Part shown: piece by piece, positions 54,279-64,000 of the stretch | How positions within the stretch are numbered: the stretch's first letter is position 1 | Layout: every line of letters starts with the position of its first letter | From: Gautieria morchelliformis | Taxonomy: Eukaryota; Basidiomycota; Agaricomycetes; Gomphales; Gomphaceae | Direction: 5' to 3' | Assembly: GCA_015179125.1 (NCBI GenBank) | Contig: WHVA01000277.1 | Span: 83,419-147,418 of the forward strand | Length of the DNA stretch: 64,000 bases | Made by a program: the position numbers and the translations under genes | The notes under the pieces: model-generated | What the model saw: the letters and a program-made list of their open reading frames with translations, nothing else | The model's database searches: none | What the model was told of the DNA's origin: nothing

Positions 54279-55988
54279 GGCCATTCTAGAGGCGGTGGCC
54301 ACAGTTCCATACACGGACGCTCAGGCGCCTGGGATCATCGTGAGTTTTATGCACCTTGTCAAGATGAGATTCACGATATCCTACAGGCCTTGGCTGTCGT
54401 TGGGATTATCTCTTTCATTGCCATCTTGGTCCTGGCAGTGGTGATGATGGCAAGTGATCGAGGTTGTGTTTGCAGCCTAGTGTTGATCTTGACATACAGG
54501 TGAAAATCTACAAATCTGCGAAATATGGCAACAGAACACTTCCGCAAACACACATAGGGCCTTACTTCGCATCGCTATTTGTTGCCAACTTCATACAGTC
54601 TATCGGCTCCATATTGAACATAGACTGGCTGATCCAATGGGGAACGGTGTATGAACCTGCTTGTGTGATTCAAGGTGCGTCGTCCACGGCTCCCTTATGC
54701 ACGCAACTCCATCGAGTTCACAGGTTCTGCAAAGAATATTGGAAACGTTGGGACGGCGCTCTGGTATGTGTTATCTTCTTTCCTTCTCGCCATGGGTTCT
54801 TATGATCTACTTTTCCTTGATGATTCCGACGGGAAGGTCTCTAGTAAGCACGCTTCGATGTCCAAATCAATGCAGACTTTGACCACTCTGTTCAGATCAT
54901 TGCCTTTCATGCCTTTGATGTTCTTTTTCTTCGACGTAAGCAGAAGCGGACGACCTTGTGGGCGACAGTCATTGGAACCTGGATCTTCATTTTTTGTGTT
55001 GACTTGTTCGGCCCCGTCATATTGGAGAAGCCCGCCCAGGGTCCTTTCTTTGGGGTCTCAGGCAACTGGTGCGGTTAATGGTGTCTTTTGTGTGTAGATA
55101 ACGAATTTGTCTATAGGTGTTGGATAACATCAAATTATCCGCGTGCACGGATATTTCTCGAATACATGTTTGTAAGTAAATATATCCGACCATTTCTCAA
55201 CTATATAGAGCTGGACCTCACCTCTATGAAGATGTTCATATCCGCCTTTTTCTGTGCCATCATACACTCCATTGTATTCCTTCGTTTGCGAGGCAACCTC
55301 GGCGGAAATGGGTGGCGCAACATCCACTTCCGCCGCATTCCGCGTTCTGAGAGATGGGCCCTCAAGATTTCCCGAGACGAAGTGGACGGCAAAATGTATA
55401 AAGTTGCCATGCAGTTAATGTGGTATGACCCGCTCCTCTGCCGTTGTGTTGTCGTGTCTAACGTGGTGTACAGGTATCCGGTTCGTAGCGTCTATTGTTT
55501 CAACGCAGGACAAACATGAACTGCCTATATTTGCAGCTGATATACACGACACTCATCATACCCATTGCTGTAGCACGCTTTGTTGACTTCTCCGGGAACT
55601 TCGTCCCTTTCTGGTTGACTATTGCGGCCGATTTTCTTTTCAATCTTAATGGTGAGCCTTGGAAATTTAACCAGACACGCCCAGCTTTATAAGATATTTA
55701 GGGTTTTTCAATGTCCTTTTGTTCGCCGCAACATACCGTCACATTCCCTTATCGTCCATGCCTTCCCTCTCTGCACCGCGTAAATCGCTCCACGTCACCA
55801 ACTATGGGATCACACCTTTCGTCTTAGCTGCTGGAGACGAAAGCAAAGTCGTCCCCCCACAAACAGGCCCGCGGGACCAGGACCTGGACATGGGGGAAAG
55901 GACTGAACGTAGGGCGAGTGTGTCTACGCTGGATAGTTTCGAGTCGGCAGATTCCACCGCCCCTTTGACAGCGCATCAGAAACCCTAA
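54279..55988 (+). CDS. Git3-like G-protein-coupled receptor (seven transmembrane)
   Basis: The ATG at 54279 (MAILEAVATVPYTDAQAPGI) leads through short introns to seven hydrophobic segments: ALAVVGIISFIAILVLAVVM; GPYFASLFVANFIQSIGSIL; the segment with NIGNVGTALW and IIAFHAFDVLFL; LWATVIGTWIFIFCVDLFGP; FLEYMF joined to MFISAFFCAIIHSIVFLRLR; IYTTLIIPIAVARF; and FWLTIAADFLFNLNG. Family marks are the WCWITSNYPRARIFLEY loop, split by an intron, and SGNFVPFW. A polar cytosolic tail with Ser clusters ends TAPLTAHQKP. The pattern matches mushroom receptors annotated as Git3/cAMP-receptor-like, thought to sense nutrients and signal through G-alpha. All inferred exons remain open. Ligand unknown. Confidence 0.75.
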
Positions 55989-56799
55989 CCCACTCAGTAG
56001 AAATCATCACCGATATGTTTAGTTCTCCCTGGCTTAGGAGTAATATGTCATATGCTGATTTATCTGAGCCTACAGTCTAATCGCCGCCGTTCTGATGTCA
56101 CCTCGCTGTGAGATTGCAATCAGTCTGGATTTATCGATGTCTCGGCGGACGTGAACAATATTATTATCATCTTTTTGGGAGGATGCGCAGTTGTTGTGGG
56201 GAGGTTCTACATGTGTAGTAAAGACTTACGCAAATCGGTGCCAGCCCAGGTGTATCTGGCGCAACATTTTGGGAACACAGACATGTAAACTGTATCCTTA
56301 CCAAGTAAGCCGCGACTTTGGCAAGTTCGGCATACACTTGGACCCTCTGGCCAAGCGCAGCCCTTGTCGTCCAATGACCTGAGGGTTGAACGAGCCACGC
56401 GCGGTCACCGCGACCGGCCCGAAACCGTGTCCATATCTGTACTTTATGTGGTAGTCAGCCTGAGCTTCGCAACATCAGTACCGCCGAGTTTGATAGCCCA
56501 TCTGCGCACGCAAAACCCCCTAAGCCCCAACCTCCCAATACTTAAGGCTCGTTCACCGCGCCTCGTGCTTCACGGCGGTTCACTAGCATTATCTCACCCT
56601 CAGTAGTGTATTCTAATCTATAGAGTGTTTATGTTGGCTGATATATATCAAGTCCGATAATAATTTATTATCGTCCTATAACTTAAGCGCCGAAAATGAA
56701 AAGTTTAGTCAGATGTGACCTGGCACGTGTTCCGACGCATTCTCTCCCTCATGCCCATCGACGCAAGAAATGTCTGCTGCTGGCGTCCCACGCTCCCTA
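55989..56799. other. Intergenic, no identified gene
   Basis: The region downstream of the receptor gene. It contains only short, domain-free frames and ends at the first copia fragment. Confidence 0.5.
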
Positions 56800-57135
56800 C
56801 GTTCTCAACGTCCCGCCTTGTCCATATGTGGAGTTGTTGGGATCGAGCCAGGGGCCTTGTTCGAAATCTTCGGGTGCGTGTTCTGTTTCATCTGATTCTT
56901 CAGTCGAAATGATGTCGTCGTTTGATTCACTTGGTATGTGTTCAGGTTCTGTCTCATCGATATCAACTGGAGAGTATCTTGATGGTGTGATTCCAATGCT
57001 AGAGTCTTGGTTCTGGACATCAGGTGAGTTCTGTGATGGTATTGAGGCTTGTGCAAAAGTAGTGTCCAAATTCCTTGTCCAAAGATCAGGTAAGTCATCA
57101 TTATCTGTTGCATGTATGGTAACTCTTTCGATGTG
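56800..57135 (-). pseudogene. Copia-type polyprotein linker fragment, minus strand
   Basis: The minus strand reads as the acidic linker typically found between integrase and RT in copia polyproteins: DTTFAQASIPSQNSPDVQNQ, ITPSRYSPVDIDETEPEHIP, EESDETEHAPEDFEQGPWLD. No catalytic domain is included, so the assignment rests on composition and on the adjoining copia fragment. Orientation is opposite to that fragment. Confidence 0.35.
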
Positions 57136-57139
57136 ATTG

Positions 57140-58802
57140 GATTCATTGAAACCTTTGAGAACATGGAGTCCTTGTATTGTGTACCTAAAGCGCCAGGCAA
57201 AGTGGTGTATTCAGCAGGGAGAGGGCAAGTCTTATTCACTCCCATCATCGACAGGAGAGCAGCACAACCACAACATGTTTGTTTCTCCCAAGTTCTCCAT
57301 GTACCCACACTCCAAAACAAACTTGCTCATGGTCCTCCACCTCACCACGCACCACAACTTCACAGTTTACATCATCAAGGACTATATTTCGTTCACCAAG
57401 ATAGCAAATTGTGCTTCTGCACCACCATATGAAATGGAATGGGCTTCTTGACCAGGAACATGATCCCAAACCCAGAAATCACACTCACCACTTCTTCATC
57501 CATTGTAGATCAATATTTGTTGCACAAATGACTAGCACACGTTGGAGACACCCGACTGGAGAAACTTCTAAAGAATAGGATGCTCAATAGAATACACATC
57601 AACTCAAATGCATCCATTCCTCTGACTTGTGAGCCGTGTATCGCAGCAAAGCAACACCACAACCCCTTTCCAAATAAGAGCAATAGCCGCACAGCCAATC
57701 CACTTGATCTTATCATTTCAGACATACATGGGCCTCTCCCAGTTTGCACAACATCTGGATATTGTTACTGGATCACTTTCACAGATGACTGCACAAGATA
57801 CAGGAGTGTTTACCTCCTAAAAACAAAGGATGAAGCCTTTGATGCCTGCAGGGCCTATGAAGCACTTGTGGAGAACCAATTGAACATGAGAGTGAAGCAC
57901 ATGAGAGATGACAAAGGGGGAGAATACATCAGTCAAAAATGGGGTCAGCATTACAACACTGAGGAACTTTCCATGAAGATACCACGAAGTGTACACCACA
58001 GCAGAATGGAATTTCAGAATGGACCAATCAGACCCTCATCAAAGGAAGTATTGCAATGCTGCAGCAAGCGCACCTCCTAGAATCGATGTGGGGAGAAGCC
58101 CTAAGATTACTAGTCTGAATCATCGATGCCACTCCAACCTCTGCGCTGACAGACAAGACACCATACAAGGCATGGTTCGGCCACAAACCGAACCTCAGAA
58201 TGCTATGCACTTTTGGCTGCACAGCTTACGTTCATGTGCAAAAGGATGAGAGAAATGGCTTGCAACCCAGATATCACTAGTGCATTTACCTTGGTTTTGA
58301 GGATGGTTACAAGGGCTGGCGCTGCTTGGATCCCACCACAAAACACATTATCATATCCCGAGACGTCATTTTTGACAAATCTGAATTTCCAGGCCTCTCT
58401 ATTACAAACTGCCCCAATGAATCCCTTCTACCTTCATATGCACCACCCCCCATCCAAGCTGCTGCTCCACCCAATGAACAGCCAGACCGAGGTGCCGAAC
58501 TCCCAGAGGCCAACCTTGAAAATCCACCTCATCCTGGACCAGTTGTCCTACCAGCCAACCCTGACCCTCCAGCTGACCCTGACCCTCCAGTTGACCCTGA
58601 CCCTCCAGCTGACCCTGACCCTCCAGCTGACCCTGTCTACCCCCACCTCCTGCCCCTCCTCATCGTTCTGGCAGGAACACTGCTCGACTCGATTACTGGC
58701 ACCTCCATGATCCTTTCCTCCATCCCTAACAACTGCCAGAACATGAAGATTATCGCCCTGAGGAGGGTGCAACAGCCAATGCTTAAATCATCCAGGCCCT
58801 AG
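57140..58802 (+). pseudogene. Ty1/copia protease tail-integrase fragment (copia-2)
   Basis: Frames in succession encode FTPII...FSQVLHVPTLQNKL, LMVLHLTTHHNFTVYIIKDY, the GAG-pre-integrase finger (MLNRIHINSNASIPLTCEPC IAAKQ), the integrase core (LIISDIHGPLPVCTTSGYCY, WITFTDDCTRYRSVYLLKTK, HMRDDKGGEYIS, MEFQNG-type active-site tail) and the C-terminal strand region (YLGFEDGYKGWRCLDPTTKH, IIISRDVIFDKSEFPG). A Pro/Asp-rich linker with a minisatellite follows. Many one-base frame changes; no RT. Inactive. Confidence 0.8.
58556..58634. repeat. 18-bp minisatellite in the copia-2 linker
   Basis: About four copies of GACCCTCCAGCTGACCCT encode repeated PDPPAD. The repeat expands the flexible linker between integrase and the missing RT. 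Confidence 0.85.
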
Positions 58803-59612
58803 AATTCATTTGTGATAAGCAAGACATCATTGAATTGGTACTAAATGCAACAATAAAGTATGACCACATCCCCAAACATTTGCAGAAGCGATGCAACATG
58901 GACTCTCCCCCTTATATTTTTGATGTAAGAGTCCAATGTGCCCGAGCATGTGGTAGAGAGACACATCCACATCAGTTCCAGGATGCAAAGGTGTGACTGA
59001 GTACAATTGTGCATGTCTTATCCTCTTACATAAAAATACTACATATAATACGATGGAACAACAAGGTGCATGATCTTCCAAGGCTGAAGATGGCTATGCA
59101 CTGTAGGAAATGTCGGAACTTAAATTCAGTTTCCAATGCACTTATACTGATTGTCTGTCCCAATTTGAACTTTTTTAAGGGTTCCAGAAATTTACCAAAG
59201 TACAGAACTTGTTTTCAGTACTAATTTGAACGACACAAAAGGTTGCAAACCAGTTTTTTTTTTGACCCATCAACAGGACCCTTTTTTTTTAAGTTCAAAA
59301 ACAAACTTTGTTAATTGTTTCTCAAAATTAATATACATGCAAGTGTCCAATGGTTAATGACTCAAGAAATGATAACCAGGATAGCAGAGTGCAAAGCACT
59401 GCATGCAGAGAAGATACACCTATCAGGGAAATTTGAAAACTACGTGGCTAGTCATCTTCTTCTAGATCTGGATAGACAAAAACAGTGCAAGCAAGGTCCC
59501 CACTGTGATCGATGATTCTCTAAGAACACTCTTGGCATCATGCTGATATAGTCTCTAGCGAGTATCATCAACTCACTGCGGCCACTGTCAGCACGCTACA
59601 CTCGTGCCGAAC
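58803..59612. other. No identified gene
   Basis: Contains two short T-runs (about 59253 and 59283) and no domain. It ends where the copia-3 LTR appears to start. Confidence 0.5.
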
Positions 59613-59894
59613 TGTTAGGAAAAGTACGAGCGTCGAGTAGTTCGGCATAGTCCGAAGCTTATCTAGGAAGTGGTTCGTGCTCACGTTCTTACTCATTCTG
59701 AGACACGCGTATTTGTATGAGCGTATGTACAATAGTGTAGTCCCAGTGTGTCTTTCGCTGCCACTGGGAAGTGAGTACCTAACCTGTATAATGAGATCAA
59801 AGCTAACTAGCTTGTAGCTTACAATTGTCTTTAGGTAGTGTATAACTATCTAGTGTGTCTTTCACTGCCACTGGGAACTTACAATTGTCTTTAG
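59613..59894 (+). repeat. 5' LTR / leader of copia-3
   Basis: Starts TGTTAGGAAAAG, a usual copia LTR start, and leads into the primer site GGTTATGGGCCC at 59894-59905. The right boundary is uncertain because no CA lies directly before the primer site. It contains the twin leader units described separately. No 3' LTR is in the window. Confidence 0.55.
59744..59894 (+). other. Copia-3 leader: intron-bearing unit followed by an intron-less copy
   Basis: Unit 1 consists of 59744-59770 (ends GCCACTGGGAA), then 59771-59817 (GTGAGT...GCTAAC...TTGTAG, 47 bases, with donor, branch point and acceptor), then 59818-59834 (CTTACAATTGTCTTTAG). A linker GTAGTGTATAACTATCT (59835-59851) follows. Unit 2 (59852-59894) is unit 1 with exactly the 47 bases absent and one other base change. 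The layout is the same as in copia-1, though the sequences differ. Confidence 0.88.
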
Positions 59895-59965
59895 GTTATG
59901 GGCCCCAGCCCTACCTTCTGAACGCAAAAATCCACTGTAACAATGCCAGCTACACCCTTGCTAAA

Positions 59966-62900
59966 ATGAACAATTACCAGTCAAGTACTGGTACTGCCTA
60001 CTCTGTGTTCCCAAATTTGCACCATGATAATTACTTTTCATGGAGCGCAAGTATGGAGTCAATGTTGCGATCCCTCAACCAGTGGGAGGTTGTGATGGGA
60101 AGAGTCCCCGGTCCGATACATGCTGACTCGAAGGCTCCTACGGAAGAGGAATTGGAGCTAGAAGAAGCTTGGATGCTCCGGATGGAGCGTGCATACACAG
60201 AAATTGATCTGCGTCTTGAAGAACAGCAACGGACGGCAATTCGTGATAATCGCGACCCATGCTTGGCCTGGAACACACTGCATATGGTGTATGGCAATCG
60301 TTTAGCAAATACGAGAGTGTTGCTGCTCGGAGAAATCACTCACATTCATTATGACAGTTCCGGTATCATGGAGCATAAAGCCAGGATGGACTCATTACGT
60401 TTGAGGCTCATAGAAGCTGGCCATCCCGTTCCGGAGCCACTCTATCTTGCTTCTTTCTCAACACACTCCTGGAGGAGTTTGACGCAGTTACCAATACCAT
60501 CGACTGGGATCATGATACGGTGGCGGAATTGGTTGGCAATCTGCGTCAGGTGGAGATAAGGAAGGGTTTGCGCACCGGGGCAGAGGCTCAGCGTTTGCTA
60601 TAGCAAAGAAGAAGCAACAAAAGCCCGGAACCACCTCAACTTTGACCTCGCAGGGGCCACGCAGAGCACCCCACAGAGTGCGAGGGGAGCAAGCCGAAGA
60701 AGTCTTCGGGATGCTCAGGCAAATGCTATAATTGCAGAGGTCAAGGTCATTTTGCAAAGGATTGCCCCTCTCCGAAGAAGAAGAGGGACAGCGGTTTGCA
60801 ACAAGATACAAAAAAGGACTCACCGACTGGCGATCAGGATAAGACCAAAGGGAGTCCTTCTACGTCACGCGGCTTATTCTCAGTCATTGAGACATTGATG
60901 TTCTTGGGCAATAGTCCTGTTACGCGGCACTGCTTTATTGATACAGCGGCGTCAGGGAACTTTACGCCAAAAATAGAGGACTTACACGATTTCGTCCCAT
61001 TCACGAGTCCTAGGTCCTTCACTGCCGCAAATGGTGTGGAGGTGCAATCGAAGGGTAGCGGTACTGTGAAAACCAGGATGAACAATCATGGAGAATGGAG
61101 GACCGTTGAAATCCCGCACGTCCAGTGGGTGCCAAGCATTTATACGCACCTATTCTCTCCTGGACAGCTTATCAAATATGGGTTCAAAGTAAACCTCCAC
61201 AGAGATGGCTGTACCATCAAAGACTCGGCGAATAGATTAGTAGCCGAAGTATGTGAAAGAGGAAACACTTACCCTGTGGATTTCTCGATCGTGTAGCCGC
61301 GTAACCCATGCCCGATTGTTCACTCGTGAACAATAGACTCGATGAAGCAGTAATGGCACTTACAGTGAAGGAGGAGAATGATGCTATGCGTTGGCATCAG
61401 AGGCTCGACATCTGAACGTCGCGGGACATGCGCAATTTGGCAGCGAAGGCATGCCACAGGCATGCAAATAATAGAAGATCAGATCAGTAGTTGTAAAGAT
61501 GTCTATCTTAAGCCTTAAGTCACAAGAGCACGACAGAACTTGACCAATGTGTGGTATTCTGATGCTATGTAGTGACAGTGTAAGGGTAAGATGCGATGGG
61601 GACGCTAGCCGGTTCCCACACATAAACTATACAGTGGGTCCCTAAGGGGCCCACCGGGATTACGTAAATAACTAATGTACATGTAGGTACATGGGTTATT
61701 TACAGTAGTGTGGATTGTTTGGCGTGCATACACGGTAAACAGCATAAGACGCCGTTTAAAACAGGGAGAACCAGAGCAACTCAGACAGGTGAATTGATCC
61801 ATATGGACTTGGGTGGTCCCATGGAGACGACCAGCTTTGATGGAAAAAATATTTCCTGATCATCGTGGATGATTATACACGAGCGATTTGGGTGGAACCA
61901 CTTACCCTCAAGTCGGAGGTCTTTCCAAGGTACAGGAGTATATCCAGTTATTTGAAACTGGTTATGAAGCCAAGGTCCGAGGCATTATGGCCGACAATGG
62001 AACCGAGTTCGTTAATAATGAGATGAACCGTATTTAAAGGAAAAGGAATCACCTTGTATACTTCAGTCCCTTACAGCAGAACAAATGGCGTCGCTGAAAG
62101 AGCGATCCGCATGATTACGAGGGGGCGCAGCGATGTTGTACGATCCAAACTGCCAAAGACTTGTGGTCAATGGCAGTGAAGACCATGGCGTACCTTCACA
62201 ATAGATCGCCGGCAGAGTAATGGGGGAATTACGCCGATTGAGCGCATTACGGGTGAGAAGCCAATTTAGCTCACCTGAGAGTTTTTGGTTCCCCAGTCAG
62301 TGTTGCAATCCCTAAAGAAAAGAGGAAGAATGGGAGTACGTCACGTATGGCGTACATGGTGGGGTATGAACCTACTCCACTGGATACTTAGTCTGGTATC
62401 CAGGTACGCCCGTGTGGATAAAGCGAGGGACGTCATCTTTCATGAAGAGCTGTAACCCCCGCAATACCTACAGTATACAGCGACAACGATATGCCTCGCA
62501 GTGTTAGCGAGTCAACGACGATGAAACCGACATCGTACGTACCTCAAAAATCCTCAGCAGCACCTCAAGCTCCAGCTGTACCCCCGCGACTTTTATACGC
62601 ATCCCAGCACGCCCTACGTGTCGAATATGGCCCTGAGGATCAGGGCCATGCTATAATTGAAGAAGTCTCCCGGATCAGCCTGAACAAGAACGGTCAAAAT
62701 TAGTTTCAGACGTACCTGATTTTCCTCAAGGAACAACACGTTCAGGCAAAGCGCAAGGAGCGATACAAGCCTTACTAGCGACCGATGAGCAATTTCAAGA
62801 CTCTGTAATAATGTCAGCTAATATTGCAGGAGAGCCAACGAACATAAACGATGCAGTGAACTTACCTGGTGAAGAAGGTGAAGCGTGGGAGCGAGCACGC

Positions 62901-63936
62901 CAGGCAGAATGGCAGAACATGGTCGATCATACGTGTTCAGCGAGCCTGCAGAACCTCCTCCCAATACAGCAGGTGCTCAAAACGGGCACGGCACTGCGTT
63001 CGACACGTCACAATGACATAATCACCAAATGCAAAGTTCGGATCGTCGCAAAAGGATAAAGTCAAGTCCCGGGTCTCCATTATAATGAGACCTACGCTCC
63101 TGTGATACGATGGGAAACGTTCCGCATCATTCTAGCTATCGGCGCGGTGTATCTTACAGCTATCTGCGTATTTTCAAAATTTACAATAATAGACAAATCA
63201 AATAGGACGGCCTTGCAATCCATCAATTCGACGTAAAATCAGCGTATTTACATGGAGTCATGCAAGAAAATGTATGGGTCGAGCAACCAGAAGGGTTTAA
63301 AATACCGGGGAAGGAACACTTACCAGTGAGATTGAAGAAAGCCCTTTATGGAACGAAGCAAGGCAGCAATCAATGGAGGAAGACCCTCGAAGAGTTTATG
63401 AAGACGCTCGAATGGACCTGCTCAGAGCACGATCAAGCGTTATTCTTCAAAACGTGGGATGATGGATCGTTGGATTCTGGGTCGATGACGCTACATCAGT
63501 AGGTCACGAAGATCGACTCATGGGGCTTGAAGACGCATTCAGCAATCGATTCGGTGTGTCCGGTCAGGGAGACGCACATTGGATCCTTGGGACAGCCATA
63601 ACTCGTAATGCTAAGTCTCATTTTATCCATATCTCGCAAGAAAGTTATATTGAGGACATAGCGGCGAAATTCAAAGTACAGAATACAAAACCACCCAAAA
63701 TTCCCATTCCCCTCGGCATCGACTTCTCCGCGACCGCGAATGATGACGAACAAATGAAGGATTTCCCCTATCAAGAACTTATAGGCAGCTTAATGTTCGC
63801 TGCCACCGTGTCGCGCCCTGACATAGCACATGCTACCAACTTGGCACGATACTTGTCAAATCCTAGCCAAACTCATTGGAATCTGGCTAAGCGAATCCTT
63901 CAATATGTACAAGCCTGGCCTGCGCTTGCTCCGGCC
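59966..63936 (+). pseudogene. Copia-3 Gag-Pol polyprotein (frameshifted)
   Basis: The first in-frame ATG is at 59966 (MNNYQSSTGTAYSVFPNLHH). Gag shows HHDNYFSWSASMESMLRSLN and LAWNTLHMVYGNRLANTRVL; a frame change at about 60450 leads on to LLEEFDAVTNTIDWDHDTVA and a CCHC knuckle (CYNCRGQGHFAKDC). Protease follows (FIDTAASGNF; DTA in place of the usual D-S/T-G). Integrase: ELIHMDLGGPMETT, IIVDDYTRAIWVEPL, YSRTNGVAERAIRMIT. RT: ETYAPVIRWETFRIILAIGA, QFDVKSAYLHGVMQENVWVE, LKKALYGTKQGSNQW, catalytic FWVDDATSVG, GDAHWILGTAITRN, SRPDIAHATNLARYLSNPSQ. At least eight frame changes or stops. Inactive. Confidence 0.85.
61461..61725. mobile_element. Small insertion with two hairpins inside copia-3 integrase
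   Basis: The integrase reading is lost after LAAKGMPQA at about 61460 and resumes at KQHKTPFKTG near 61738. The intervening DNA has a 10-bp stem (61634-61643 with 61645-61654, around GTGGGTCCCT / AGGGGCCCAC) and a 17-bp stem (61664-61680 with 61687-61703, 15 of 17 paired, GTAAATAAC ends). No clear terminal repeats or target duplication. Confidence 0.5.
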
Positions 63937-64000
63937 AGGGTGTAATGGACATGGAAATCATAGAATTATTTCATCATAGACAATGTTTTCCGTAGAGTCC

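Larger units (their letters stand above)
59613..63936 (+). mobile_element. Ty1/copia retrotransposon copia-3, 3'-truncated and degenerate
   Basis: LTR, primer site, gag, protease, integrase and RT follow in the order of Ty1/copia elements. Similarity stops at about 63927 (AKRILQYV) before RNase H is complete, and no 3' LTR is seen. A ~265-bp insertion (about 61461-61725) splits the integrase. Confidence 0.85.

Noticed and set aside
1..64000. CRISPR arrays, operons, ribosomal RNA, centromeric or telomeric repeats
   Set aside because: No spaced direct repeats of CRISPR type, no rRNA motifs and no TTAGGG arrays were seen. The intron-rich genes show a fungal nucleus.

Overview
This is nuclear DNA from a filamentous fungus, almost certainly a mushroom-forming basidiomycete (Agaricomycetes). 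The genes are split by many short introns of about 47-60 bases with GT-AG (occasionally GC-AG) borders. The mobile elements are the mix typical of that class: Plavaka, KDZ (Kyakuja-Dileera-Zisupton), hAT, Tc1/mariner-like, Ty3 chromoviruses and Ty1/copia. There is no prokaryotic, organellar or CRISPR feature.

Layout. 0-11.3 kb: two copies of a ~750 bp segment (1-746 and 7100-7849) carry the 3' end of a choline-transporter-like (PNS1) gene. The left copy is cut by a hAT element with a complete-looking transposase gene (747-4521), followed by a Plavaka fragment, a frameshifted Gfo/Idh/MocA dehydrogenase, the longer PNS1 copy and a Tc1-like remnant. 11.3-17.8 kb: a structurally complete chromovirus on the minus strand, with a predicted -1 frameshift between Gag and Pol, a self-complementary primer site and a third ORF. 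18-30.5 kb: a graveyard holding the 3' end of a second chromovirus, three ~1 kb solo LTRs (two head to head), a second Tc1-like element, a 288 bp tandem duplication and unrecognised degenerate coding sequence. 30.5-33 kb: a truncated copia element. 33.0-39.95 kb: a hAT element with a perfect 8-bp target duplication, split by a KDZ element with its own terminal inverted repeats and target duplication.

40-56 kb is the host-gene part: a C2H2 zinc-finger protein, a 913 bp TIR element flanked by TA, a phosphotransferase remnant, eIF3i (TIF34) facing a BTB/POZ gene, a small secreted-protein gene with two decayed relatives, and a Git3-like G-protein-coupled receptor. 56.8-64 kb: three copia fragments, the last with LTR, leader, gag and most of pol but many frameshifts.

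How the parts work together: the complete hAT transposase is a plausible source of activity for the transposase-less hAT whose ends it shares. The KDZ element carries two convergent genes. Several host genes (dehydrogenase, PNS1, secreted protein, eIF3i start codon) carry one-base lesions, while the chromovirus, hAT and KDZ genes read cleanly. The most unusual signal is in two unrelated copia leaders: each has an upstream unit containing a canonical intron, followed by a second copy of the same unit that lacks exactly that intron.
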